Below are positions 16,599 through 24,333 of a stretch of 64,000 bases of DNA, piece by piece. Source of the stretch: Niveispirillum fermenti. Its GTDB lineage: Bacteria; Pseudomonadota; Alphaproteobacteria; Azospirillales; Azospirillaceae. The notes under the pieces are model-generated. The model worked only from the letters and a program-made list of their open reading frames with translations. It searched no databases and was not told where the DNA came from. How positions within the stretch are numbered: the first letter of the stretch is position 1; each line of letters opens with the position of its first letter. The stretch lies in contig NZ_JBLTXA010000008.1 in the NCBI RefSeq assembly GCF_048066175.1, forward strand, positions 62,001-126,000, in the 5' to 3' direction. Both the position numbers and the translations under genes were made by a program.

Positions 16599-17258
16599 AT
16601 GCTCAAGCATTCCGACATATGGCGGGCCATCGACCGGCTGGCGCATCGGCACGGCCTATCCGCTTCCGGGCTGGCCAAGCGCGGCGGTCTGGACCCGACC
16701 ACCTTCAACAAGTCCAAGCGCATGACGCCGGATGGCAAGCTGCGCTGGCCATCGACGGAAAGCATCGCCAAGGTGCTGGAGGCGACGGGCAGCAGCTTCA
16801 CCGACTTCGTCGCCATGACGGGGGAGGAAGGGGACGGCACGGGCGGTGGGGCCGGCATGTCCGCGGCCGCCATGCGCCGGGTGCCTGTGATCGGCTATGC
16901 CCAGGCCGGCAATGACGGCTATTTCGACGATGCGGGTTATCCGGCCGGCAATGGCTGGGACGAGCTTGAATTTCCCCATGTCGCCGACGACCATGCCTAT
17001 GCGCTGGAAGTCTCGGGCGACAGTATGGAACCGGTCTATCGCGACGGCGATATCATCATCGTCTCTCCCGCCGCATCGGTCCGCCGGGGCGACCGGGTCG
17101 TCGTGCGCACCCGCGATGGGGAGGTGATGGCCAAGCAACTGGCGCGGCAGACCGCCAACCGGTTGGAACTGGTCTCGCTGAACCGCTCCCACCCCGACCG
17201 GTCGCTGCCCATGGCGGATGTCGCCTGGATCGCCCGCATCATGTGGGCCAGCCAGTAA
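16599..17258 (+). CDS. S24-family phage-type repressor (HTH plus LexA-like peptidase)
   Basis: The 219-residue protein has an N-terminal helix-turn-helix (about 12-62, GLSASGLAKRGGLDPTTFNK) and a C-terminal S24 domain. The catalytic Ser142 lies in SGDSMEP and Lys179 in VMAKQL. The candidate self-cleavage site is Ala103-Gly104 in YAQAGNDG. Such repressors hold prophage genes silent and self-cleave after RecA activation in the SOS response. The chosen ATG begins MLKHSDIW; no strong ribosome site precedes it. It is divergent from the truncated phage operon and is the natural candidate to control it. Confidence 0.85.
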   Translation: MLKHSDIWRAIDRLAHRHGLSASGLAKRGGLDPTTFNKSKRMTPDGKLRWPSTESIAKVLEATGSSFTDFVAMTGEEGDGTGGGAGMSAAAMRRVPVIGYAQAGNDGYFDDAGYPAGNGWDELEFPHVADDHAYALEVSGDSMEPVYRDGDIIIVSPAASVRRGDRVVVRTRDGEVMAKQLARQTANRLELVSLNRSHPDRSLPMADVAWIARIMWASQ

Positions 17259-17425
17259 GCGGCATGGGCGCAGCCTCCGCGTGCGTCCGTCGTCTCCGCC
17301 TCCGTGCGACCCCGGGATGTCCGGTTCCGGCCGCCCCGTCCGGAGACAGTCGCTCCAGGCGACCCGAGTCGCATGGGCAGGCCGGGAGTCGGATGGCTGG
17401 AATCGCAATCCTAGGAATTAAATCG

Positions 17426-17455
17426 TTGACGCGGGGCGTGTCCGGCGCCTAGGCT
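17426..17455 (+). promoter_or_regulatory. Candidate sigma-70 promoter
   Basis: TTGACG, an 18-bp spacer and TAGGCT precede the small gene at 17494 by about 40 bp. Confidence 0.4.
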
Positions 17456-17493
17456 GCGTGTACTGCCCCTGATGCCGTCCGGAGTCGCCCCGC

Positions 17494-17829
17494 ATGTCCA
17501 GCCCTGACCCCGCTTTCCCGCTCTCCGCGGTCGATCTGTTGGCCGACCTGCATGCCCGTTACGACGGCCGCCCGCCGCGCCGGGCGCGGGCGGTGGCGCT
17601 GGCAGGTGGGGAGGATAGTCTCCAACGGGTGTTGCGCCGGGCGCGGGCGGAACGGTTGCGGATGCAATGCGCCGTTGCGCGTCTTGCCGTTGCCCGCCGC
17701 CGCCGTCAGTTGCCGGCCGCCAGGACGCAGGGGGATGCATGGCTGCGGCGGCTGACCGCCACCCTGCGGACCGCCCGCGACCAGGCCGTCAGCCAGGAGG
17801 GGGCCAGCGCGGCCGGGTGGGGAGCCTGA
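17494..17829 (+). CDS. Small basic helical protein of unknown function
   Basis: The 111-residue product is rich in Arg and Ala, and its middle (about 40-85, RVLRRARAERLRMQCAVARL) is probably a basic coiled coil. No known family is recognised. The ATG at 17494 lies about 40 bp after a promoter-like pair; a GGAG is 8 nt upstream. High Arg content may partly reflect GC-rich DNA, so the gene is plausible rather than certain. Confidence 0.5.
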   Translation: MSSPDPAFPLSAVDLLADLHARYDGRPPRRARAVALAGGEDSLQRVLRRARAERLRMQCAVARLAVARRRRQLPAARTQGDAWLRRLTATLRTARDQAVSQEGASAAGWGA

Positions 17830-17940
17830 TCCCAGGGAGCCGGCACGCGCCGGGTATCCCTCGCTGAACTGGGTTCTGCCTGGACATGCCCACCGGGCAC
17901 CACGCCTACTTGACGCCACGCCCATGTGCGGCGCGGCCGG

Positions 17941-19458
17941 CTACCGGGTGACGGCGTCCAGGGCGATTTCCCGGGTGATGCCGGCCGATCGCCGGAAATC
18001 CGCATCATGGCAGACCAGCACCAGCGCGCCATCATAGGCCAGCAGCGCATCACGCAGGGCCTCCATCCCCTCCATATCCAGATGGTTGGTTGGCTCGTCC
18101 AGCAGCAGCAGGTTTGGCGGGCGGGGCCCACCCAGGGCGGCACACAGATGGGCACGGACCCGCCAGCCGCCCGACAGATGTTCCAGGGGCTGTTCCGATG
18201 CCGCCCCCCGGAAGCCGAACCGGGCCAGGGCGGCACGCATGTCCCCTTCCGGCCGGTCGGGATGCCGGGATCGAACCAGCGACAGGGGTGTGCCGCTTTC
18301 CCCAGAGCCCAGACGCTGGTCCAGGCAGGCAAGGCGCAGGTCAGCCGCACGGATGATGCATCCGTCATCCGGGTCCAGGGTGCCGGTCAGACAGGCCAGC
18401 AGGCTGCTCTTGCCGGCACCATTATGCCCCGTCACGGCCAGCCGGATCGGTCCCGTCAGGTCGAAATACAGATCCTGCCACAGCCGGCGGCCGGCGCGGA
18501 CCAGGGACAGGCCCTCCACCCGCAACAGCATGCGGCCCGGGGGCAGGCCCGTGGGGGCGATGGCCATGTCCAGCGGCGCGGGCGGCCTTTCCTGCCTTTC
18601 CCGGGCGGCGTCCAGCGCCTGCGCCGCCGCTGCCGTCTGCCGTTCGGCCTTGATGCGGCGGGCCGATCCGGCCTTCTCCGCCCGGTCGCGGCGCAGGCCC
18701 ATCAGGATGGGCGCATTGGCGCCCCGGGCGGCTTCCTGCCGGCCGCCGCGGCTGCGGCGGCTGGCGCGGGCTTCGGCCTCGCGGGCGGCGGACCGGGCCT
18801 GGCGGACCTGCCGCGTGGCATCGGCCAGCGCGCGTTCGGCCGCCTGCCGTTGGGCGGCCCGCGTTGCCAGGAAGCCAGCCAGGCCGCCGCCATGGCTGGT
18901 CAGCCCTCCGGGTGTCAGTTCCAGGATGCGGTCGGCCAGGGCCAGCAGGCGGCGATCATGACTGACCAGCAGCAGGCCGCCGCGCCAGCCCGCCACCAGG
19001 TCCGACAGCAATACCTGCCCCGCCGCATCCAGATCGTTGCCCGGCTCGTCCAGGATCAGGAGATGCGGTTGCGTCACCGCGATGGCCGCCAGCCGCAACC
19101 GCGCCACCTGCCCGCCCGACAGACAGGCCAGCGGCAGGTCGGGGGCCAGGTCCGCAGGCAGCCCATGGCGGGCCAGTGCCGCGGCGCGGCCCGCACCGGC
19201 GTCGGGCAGAAGGCTGCCCACCCGTTTCCCGCCGCGCGGATGCTGTGGCCAGTGGAACAGCCGCCCGCGTCTGGACACGGACCCCCGTTCGGCATGCAGG
19301 CTGCCCGACAGGAGCCGCAGCAGCGTGCTTTTGCCGCTGCCATTGGGGCCCACCAGGGCGATGCGCTCCGATGCGATACGAAGGGAGATGTTGTCGAGAA
19401 GGGGCCGGGCGCCGCCATGCGTGAAGCACAGCCCCCCGGCCACAAGCCAATCCGGCAT
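17941..19458 (-). CDS. ABC-F ATPase (two nucleotide-binding domains, no membrane domain)
   Basis: ABC-F proteins act on ribosomes, relieving stalled or antibiotic-bound states. The 505-residue product has Walker A GPNGSGKST (37-45), signature LSGGQ and Walker B LILDEPGNDLD in domain 1. Domain 2 has GHNGAGKSS, LSGGW and LLLLDEPTNHLD. The Arg/Ala-rich linker between them is about 90 residues. The Walker B of domain 1 reads DEPGNDLD where the family usually has DEPTNHLD, a loss of the typical TNH. The ATG at 19458 is preferred over a TTG nine codons earlier. Confidence 0.88.
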   Translation of the reverse strand: MPDWLVAGGLCFTHGGARPLLDNISLRIASERIALVGPNGSGKSTLLRLLSGSLHAERGSVSRRGRLFHWPQHPRGGKRVGSLLPDAGAGRAAALARHGLPADLAPDLPLACLSGGQVARLRLAAIAVTQPHLLILDEPGNDLDAAGQVLLSDLVAGWRGGLLLVSHDRRLLALADRILELTPGGLTSHGGGLAGFLATRAAQRQAAERALADATRQVRQARSAAREAEARASRRSRGGRQEAARGANAPILMGLRRDRAEKAGSARRIKAERQTAAAAQALDAARERQERPPAPLDMAIAPTGLPPGRMLLRVEGLSLVRAGRRLWQDLYFDLTGPIRLAVTGHNGAGKSSLLACLTGTLDPDDGCIIRAADLRLACLDQRLGSGESGTPLSLVRSRHPDRPEGDMRAALARFGFRGAASEQPLEHLSGGWRVRAHLCAALGGPRPPNLLLLDEPTNHLDMEGMEALRDALLAYDGALVLVCHDADFRRSAGITREIALDAVTR

Positions 19459-19565
19459 GGATGAAACCCCGGTCAAACCAGTCAAGCCCCGATGGGGCGG
19501 CGGTCAGGACGGCTGGTTCATTTCCATGGCGGGGCACTCCGGCAGACAGGATGCCGGATGAAAAC

Positions 19566-19583
19566 ACATCCGATATCGGATGT
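19566..19583. promoter_or_regulatory. 18-bp perfect palindrome upstream of the ABC-F gene
   Basis: ACATCCGAT/ATCGGATGT is a perfect palindrome about 110 bp upstream of the ABC-F start. Its size fits a dimeric repressor operator, but no regulator gene is adjacent. Confidence 0.4.
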
Positions 19584-19601
19584 AAAGGGGTTCATGCCAA
19601 A

Positions 19602-19667
19602 CCCCGGTGAGAGCAACTCACCGGGGTGGCGATTGAGATACCGGTGATCGGTTGTGATCACCGGGAC
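19602..19667. repeat. Two consecutive hairpins; the second recurs at 55912-55938
   Basis: The first has a perfect 10-bp stem CCCCGGTGAG (19602-19611 with 19616-19625). The second, 19641-19667, pairs CCGGTGATC with GATCACCGG and matches 55912-55938 at 25 of 27 positions. They lie between the ends of two minus-strand genes; no T-run follows, so they are not classic terminators. Confidence 0.55.
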
Positions 19668-19673
19668 TTGGGT

Positions 19674-20219
19674 TCAGGCCAGCAGGGCTTCCTGCTCGAT
19701 GGTCAGGGCCATGTCGTCGCTTTCCCACAGCCGGGGAAGGTGCTGGTCGAAGCGGATGGCGCCCAGCACCCGTGCGTCGCCATCCAGACAGGCGAATGGC
19801 AGCAGCAGCCGATCATAGCGCACCTTCAGCGCGCCGGGCAGGTCCACGCGCACCCGGCTCCAGTGCGGGCGGCCCGTGGTGCGTGCCGTGATGTAGGAAT
19901 CCCCCGTTTCGCGGAATCCGGGAACATCACCGCTGTCGTAAAGGTCCAGGCCGGTCAGGTCGCGCCCGGCGAAGGCGACCAGTTCGGTGCCGTAGAGCGT
20001 GTAGCGGGGCGGCCGCCCGTCACGCGGGAAACGGGCCATCAGCAGATAGGCCAGCCACGGCTTGAGGTCGAACACCAGTTCGCCGGTCCACAGGGGCATC
20101 AGCCCCTCGCGCGGCAGGGCCCGCCACCAGGGCAGCAACGGCTGCAGCATGATCGGCAGATCCTTGCGGCATTCGGCGGCGGTGGCGGGTGGCATGCTGA
20201 CGCCATGGCGAAGCGACAT
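19674..20219 (-). CDS. PAS_5 domain protein
   Basis: A 181-residue protein with the PAS_5 pattern common in Rhodospirillales: LxxWWRALPREGLMP near residue 30, YTLYGTELV (73-81), AGRDLTGLDLYD, and a C-terminal DGDARVLGAIRFD. PAS domains bind small ligands or haem and usually sense or signal; this one has no attached output domain. It would be cytoplasmic. Its regulatory partner is not visible. It stands alone, followed by the hairpins at 19602-19667. Confidence 0.75.
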   Translation of the reverse strand: MSLRHGVSMPPATAAECRKDLPIMLQPLLPWWRALPREGLMPLWTGELVFDLKPWLAYLLMARFPRDGRPPRYTLYGTELVAFAGRDLTGLDLYDSGDVPGFRETGDSYITARTTGRPHWSRVRVDLPGALKVRYDRLLLPFACLDGDARVLGAIRFDQHLPRLWESDDMALTIEQEALLA

Positions 20220-20340
20220 GGGAGTACGCCGGAAGGGTTGCGCGGGGCGTCATGGTGCAACCAACCAACCCCGCTTGTCCACCCCTGTTCCCCATTCCAT
20301 CGGGTGTGGGGGGCTGTTGGCGGACCCTCCGTGGGGCTGA

Positions 20341-20375
20341 AACAAAATGCCCCGCCGGGCGAACCGGCGGGGCAT
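20341..20375 (-). terminator. Terminator of the rpsP-rimM-trmD-rplS operon
   Basis: A 12-bp perfect stem (20347-20358 with 20364-20375) with a TTTTGTTT tail on the minus strand lies 27 bp after the rplS stop. Confidence 0.85.
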
Positions 20376-20401
20376 TGCCTTCAATCCCAAGGGATTGGAG
20401 A

Positions 20402-20797
20402 TCAATCGACGATGGCGCGGCCATTGCGCATGCCACGGCCCGTCGTGCGCTCGGCGATACGGGCGGACTTGCCGGTCAGGCCACGCAGGTAATACAGCTT
20501 GGCACGACGCACGGCGCCGCGGCGGACCAGCACGATCGAATCGATGCGCGGGCTGTACAGCGGGAACACGCGCTCCACGCCTTCGCCGTAGGAAATCTTG
20601 CGGACGGTGAAGCTGGAATTGATGCCGGCGTTCTTGCGGGCGATGACCACGCCTTCATAGGCCTGGATACGCTCGCGCGTGCCTTCGACGACCTTCACGT
20701 TCACCTTGACGGTGTCGCCGGGGGAAAAGGCCGGGATCGTCTTGCCTTCGGACAGCTTGGCGACCTGTTCGGCTTCCAGCTTCTGCAGAATGTTCAT
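20402..20797 (-). CDS. rplS: 50S ribosomal protein L19
   Basis: L19 sits at the 30S-50S interface. The 131-residue product opens MNILQKLEAEQVAK, as L19 does, and contains the family's FSPGDTVKV, VVEGTRERIQAYEGVVIARKN-type block and GVERVFPLYSP. A second ATG nine bases upstream (20806) overlaps the trmD stop as ATGA; the MNIL start is preferred because AAGGA lies 9-13 nt before it and matches the family. It closes the operon, with a strong terminator after it. Confidence 0.95.
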   Translation of the reverse strand: MNILQKLEAEQVAKLSEGKTIPAFSPGDTVKVNVKVVEGTRERIQAYEGVVIARKNAGINSSFTVRKISYGEGVERVFPLYSPRIDSIVLVRRGAVRRAKLYYLRGLTGKSARIAERTTGRGMRNGRAIVD

Positions 20798-20802
20798 GGT
20801 AC

Positions 20803-21633
20803 TCATCCTTCGATACTGCCACCGTTCCCGTCCGGGGTTTCGGTGGTTTTGGTTGGCTCGGCCGATGCCCGGCGGGCTCGGCGTTTCTTCACCTTTGGGG
20901 CCGGGCGGCTTGCCAGGTAGTCGGACCACAGGTCGGGCCGTCGGGCCTGTGTGATCTTTTCCGCCTGTTCGAGCCGCCATGCCCGGACCTTCTCATGGTG
21001 ACCGGATAAAAGGATCTCCGGCACCGCACGGCCATTCCAGACGGGTGGCCGCGTATAATGGGGGTATTCCAGCAACCCCCGTTCAAAACTCTCTTCCCCC
21101 GCCGTTTCGACGTTCCCCATGACACCCGGCAGAAGCCGGACCACGGCGTCGATCAGACAGAGGGCCGCCGGTTCACCACCGGACAGCACGAAATCACCTA
21201 AGGAGACCTCCTCCAGGCGATGTTCCTCGATCACCCGTTCGTCGATCCCCTCATACCGCCCGCACAGCAATGTCAGGGCCCCTTCGCTGGCGATCTCTCG
21301 CACCAACGCCTGGTCCAACACGCGCCCACGCGGTGAAAGATAGACGATCCGGCCCGGTTTCAGTCCGGCTGCCGCCTGCCTGGCCTTTGCATCATGGATG
21401 GCTGCATCGAGCACATCCGGGCGCATGACCATGCCGGGGCCGCCGCCGAACGGGGTATCGTCCACGGAGCGGTGCTTATCGCGCGTGAACGATCGGATGT
21501 CCAGCTTTTCCAGCGTCCAGGTGCCCTTTTCCAGCGCTTTTCCCGCAAGGCTGAGCCCCAGCGGCCCGGGAAACATCTCCGGGAACAGGGTCAGCACGGT
21601 GACGTGCCAGGAAGGGGCGGGGGACAAGGTCAT
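20803..21633 (-). CDS. trmD: tRNA (guanine37-N1)-methyltransferase
   Basis: Methylates G37 of tRNAs to keep the reading frame. The 276-residue SPOUT protein contains FGGGPGMVM (about 62-70), LCGRYEGIDERVIE and LSGGEPAALCLIDAVVRL, the trefoil-knot SAM site. The C-terminal 35 residues, after the normal end of TrmD (KVKKRRARRASAEPTKT), are a polar, basic extension not needed for the family. It starts 4 nt after rimM stops, so the two are coupled. Confidence 0.95.
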   Translation of the reverse strand: MTLSPAPSWHVTVLTLFPEMFPGPLGLSLAGKALEKGTWTLEKLDIRSFTRDKHRSVDDTPFGGGPGMVMRPDVLDAAIHDAKARQAAAGLKPGRIVYLSPRGRVLDQALVREIASEGALTLLCGRYEGIDERVIEEHRLEEVSLGDFVLSGGEPAALCLIDAVVRLLPGVMGNVETAGEESFERGLLEYPHYTRPPVWNGRAVPEILLSGHHEKVRAWRLEQAEKITQARRPDLWSDYLASRPAPKVKKRRARRASAEPTKTTETPDGNGGSIEG

Positions 21634-21637
21634 GGGA

Positions 21638-22297
21638 TCAGCGGCTGAGGCCGGTTTCCGGGCCTTCGGGCTGCCCGCCCTCGGTGGCCGGTTCGTCGTC
21701 CGCCGGTTCGTCGTCCGCCGGTTCATCGTCCAGCGTCAGCTTGCCGCCCATCTCCGCCAGTTCTTCCGGGTCCGGGCGGGCCGGGGTGAACAGGTTGACG
21801 GGCGGGTCGACGACGATGCGGCCGGCCTTCACATCGACCACGGGCACGCAGGTGGCGGAAAACGGGATGAACACCGTCTTGCCCGACACATGCACCAGTT
21901 CCAGCACATCGCCGGCGCCGAAATCATGGATGGCCTTGATGGTGCCGAAGGCGGCGTCGCCATCGGCACCCTGGGTGACGGTTTCCAGGCCGATCAGGTC
22001 GGCATGGTAGAACTCGTCCTCCTCATCCAGCGCCGGCAGCCGCTCGCGCGGCACGAACAGCCGGACGCCCTTCAGTGCGTCGGCGGCGTCGCGGCCCTTC
22101 ACACCCACGGCCTCGACCAGGAAATGGTCCTTGCCCATACCGGTCATGCGGAGCGTAAAGCTGCGCGTGCCCGGCTCGTCGGTCAGCGGGTTGTAATCGA
22201 ACACGGCCTCGGGGTCGGCGGTGAAGCTCTTCACCCGCAGGCGGCCGTGAACCCCGTGCGATCCAATGATCTGGGCCACGCAAATGCGATCGGTCAT
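21638..22297 (-). CDS. rimM: 16S rRNA processing protein RimM
   Basis: RimM binds S19 and helps 30S maturation. The 219-residue product has the RimM N-domain (ICVAQIIGSHGVHGRLRV, 5-22) and the PRC-barrel C-domain (about 95-180, containing DFGAGDVLELV). After the normal end, residues 187-219 form an acidic tail with DDEPA repeated three times, encoded by a 15-bp tandem repeat at about 21702-21735. The tail is unusual for RimM and may vary in length between strains. Confidence 0.93.
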   Translation of the reverse strand: MTDRICVAQIIGSHGVHGRLRVKSFTADPEAVFDYNPLTDEPGTRSFTLRMTGMGKDHFLVEAVGVKGRDAADALKGVRLFVPRERLPALDEEDEFYHADLIGLETVTQGADGDAAFGTIKAIHDFGAGDVLELVHVSGKTVFIPFSATCVPVVDVKAGRIVVDPPVNLFTPARPDPEELAEMGGKLTLDDEPADDEPADDEPATEGGQPEGPETGLSR

Positions 22298-22337
22298 CTT
22301 GATGCTCCAATGCCCTCCCGCGGGACAGGGCCCGTTC

Positions 22338-22375
22338 CCCCCCTCATCCTGGCGCGGGCGCCGGGATGAGGGGGG
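22338..22375 (-). other. Long hairpin between rpsP and rimM
   Basis: An 18-bp stem (22338-22355 with 22358-22375, one G-U pair) has almost no spacer and no T-run. It lies in the 114-bp gap inside an operon, where it could act as a processing site, a partial attenuator or a mobile palindromic element. Confidence 0.55.
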
Positions 22376-22411
22376 CGGAACGATCCATGTCCGTCGGGAA
22401 AGCCCTGCGCC

Positions 22412-22753
22412 TTACTCGGCGGCCTGGGCGGCCAGCTTGGCGCGCTCCTGGGCCTTGGCCTTCGGGGCGGACTTCTTGGGGCTTTCGATGATGGCAGGAG
22501 CCTCGATCAGGTTGGCCTTGCCCAGGAACTTGGCGACGCGGTCGGTCGGCTGGGCGCCCTTGGCCAGCCAGCCCTTGATGGCTTCCTCGTTCAGGGTGAC
22601 GCGGGCCGGGTTGTCGCTCGGCAGCATCGGGTTGTAGGTGCCGACCTTCTGGATGAAGGCGCCGTCGCGCGGGGCGCGGCTGTCGGCCACGACGATGGCG
22701 TAGAACGGACGCTTCTTGGAACCACCACGGGCCAGACGGATCTTAACGGACAT
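22412..22753 (-). CDS. rpsP: 30S ribosomal protein S16
   Basis: The 113-residue protein has the S16 core: MSVKIRLARGGSKKRPFYAI at the start, VADSRAPRDG, and KVGTYNPM. A short Lys/Ala-rich tail (about 88-113) extends past the core, as in many alphaproteobacteria. It begins the rpsP-rimM-trmD-rplS order, which is conserved across Proteobacteria. Confidence 0.96.
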   Translation of the reverse strand: MSVKIRLARGGSKKRPFYAIVVADSRAPRDGAFIQKVGTYNPMLPSDNPARVTLNEEAIKGWLAKGAQPTDRVAKFLGKANLIEAPAIIESPKKSAPKAKAQERAKLAAQAAE

Positions 22754-22849
22754 GGGAATCTTCCTTGTTCATGATGTGGATGTGATCTGGATGAGAAGCA
22801 ACCGTCGCGGTCCAGATCGGGCCGGGCGACGATATTTCGTGACGGCGGG

Positions 22850-23974
22850 TCATGGGTTCTCCCCGCCATTCGCTGCCGTCCATTCGGACGCCAGGATTCC
22901 GTAAAGGCAATTATCGACCAGTTCGCCATGCGACCGGGCATAGCCCTGCCGGCGGATACCCTCGCGCAGGAAGCCGTTCGCCTCCAGCACGGCGGCGGAA
23001 GCATGGTTGCGCGGGTCGATCTCCGCCTCCACCCGGTTCTTCCGCAGAACCGTGAAGGCGTGGTGCAGCATGGCGGCGGTCGCGGCCCTGGCCAGGCCCT
23101 TGCCGCGGGCGGCAGGGACCAGCATGTAGCCCAGGCTGACCTGTGCCGGCGTCTCCTTCAGCAGCAGGGCCCAGCCCAGTGCCGTGCCGCCATCGGTCGT
23201 GATGGCCCAGTGCCAGCCGCCGCGCGCGCCGGAGGCCATGGACAGGATCTTGTCCCGGGTCTGCCCGATCTCGGTGTAATGGGCGTGCGGCATGTAGCGC
23301 ATGCTGTCCGCATCGCCGAACGCGGCGTGCAGTGCATCGGCATCACCCGCCTTCAGCGGACGCAGCACGGCCGGGCCGTGGCGCAGCACGGGCAGCGGTG
23401 CCGGCGGGTTTTCCCGCCGCTGCTGCCAGTCGGCCGCCAGGATGGCGAAGATGCCCGTATCGATGAATTCCCCGGCATAGCGGAAATCCTGCCGCTGATG
23501 GCCTTCCCAGGTGAAGCCCAGGCGCAGCAGCAGGCCGGCGGACCGGTGGTTGCGCGGATCGATATTGGCGGCGATGCGGTGCAGGTTCCAGGCGCCGAAA
23601 CCGTAATTCAGGGCGGCGGTGACGGCTTCTTCGGCAAGGCCACGGCCCCGCGCGGCAGGCGCCAGGATATAGCCGATCCAGCCCACGCGGTCCTGCACGC
23701 CGAACAGGCTGACCCAGCCCAGGCATTCCTGTCCGTCGGTGGTCACGGCCCATGTCCGGGTCGTGTCATCGTCCAGCAGCGCCTTTTCCATGCTGTCGCG
23801 CGTCTCTTCGATCCGCGTCAACGGCGGATGCGACCAGTATTTCATGCTGTCGGCATCGGTGAAGATGGCGTGCATGGCACCGGTATCGGCCATGGAAAGC
23901 GGGCGCAGCGTCAGCCGCGGCGTCAGCAGCGTGGCATGGTCGGGGGCAGGCCGGTGCGCAACAGGGGCGTTCAT
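22850..23974 (-). CDS. Tandem GNAT acetyltransferase (two RimJ/RimL-like domains)
   Basis: The 374-residue protein joins two GNAT folds. Domain 1 (about 15-185) has LTPRLTLRPL and the acetyl-CoA motif LAPAARGRGLAEEAV. Domain 2 (about 195-365) has AVLRPLKAGD and LVPAARGKGLARAAT. Both contain the RimJ/RimL-type IDPRNHxSAxLL block. Each has the Q/R-x-x-G-x-G/A pyrophosphate loop as RGRGLA or RGKGLA, so both may be active. Acceptor substrates are unknown; proteins, antibiotics or amines are possible. The ATG overlaps the stop of the upstream membrane gene (ATGA). Confidence 0.88.
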   Translation of the reverse strand: MNAPVAHRPAPDHATLLTPRLTLRPLSMADTGAMHAIFTDADSMKYWSHPPLTRIEETRDSMEKALLDDDTTRTWAVTTDGQECLGWVSLFGVQDRVGWIGYILAPAARGRGLAEEAVTAALNYGFGAWNLHRIAANIDPRNHRSAGLLLRLGFTWEGHQRQDFRYAGEFIDTGIFAILAADWQQRRENPPAPLPVLRHGPAVLRPLKAGDADALHAAFGDADSMRYMPHAHYTEIGQTRDKILSMASGARGGWHWAITTDGGTALGWALLLKETPAQVSLGYMLVPAARGKGLARAATAAMLHHAFTVLRKNRVEAEIDPRNHASAAVLEANGFLREGIRRQGYARSHGELVDNCLYGILASEWTAANGGENP

Positions 23975-24333
23975 GGGCGCTCCCTGCGGCGCAGCAGCGC
24001 CAGGTAACGTTCCCGCGGCTCCCCCGTCCAGCCATTGACCCCATGGTTGGGCAGCCACACGGCATGGACATAGAAGACCAGCAGCACAGAGCCGGCCAGG
24101 AAGCCCAGCGCCCAGCCGCGGCCGGCCAGGGCCGACAGCAGGACCGTGACCGCCACATACCCGGCCAGCACCAGCAGCCGGCGGACGCGCGGCCCGTCGG
24201 TGTGGAAGGCCGGGAACAGGGCATTGTTCATGGCATGCAGCAGGGCCGCCAGCGTGGCATCGAACCACAGGCTGTCCAGCGACAGGCGTGCCGCCGCCAT
24301 GTCCGCCGCCGCCATGTCCAGGGTGGCGCTCAT
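23971..24333 (-). CDS. Small membrane protein coupled to ffh
   Basis: The 120-residue product has two or three hydrophobic segments (about 52-68, 72-92). No family is recognised. Its ATG (24333) shares its first base with the ffh stop, and its own stop overlaps the GNAT start, so the three genes are translated together. A GTG three bases earlier is an alternative start. Being coupled to ffh may only reflect operon packing. Confidence 0.65.
   Translation of the reverse strand: MSATLDMAAADMAAARLSLDSLWFDATLAALLHAMNNALFPAFHTDGPRVRRLLVLAGYVAVTVLLSALAGRGWALGFLAGSVLLVFYVHAVWLPNHGVNGWTGEPRERYLALLRRRERP

Noticed and set aside
12808..17258. Complete prophage or gene-transfer agent
   Set aside because: Capsid, terminase, tail, lysis and integrase genes are absent, and no attachment-site repeats could be seen.
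17941..19458. Antibiotic-resistance ABC-F (ARE) gene
   Set aside because: Nothing in sequence or context shows a resistance role; general ABC-F is the safe call.
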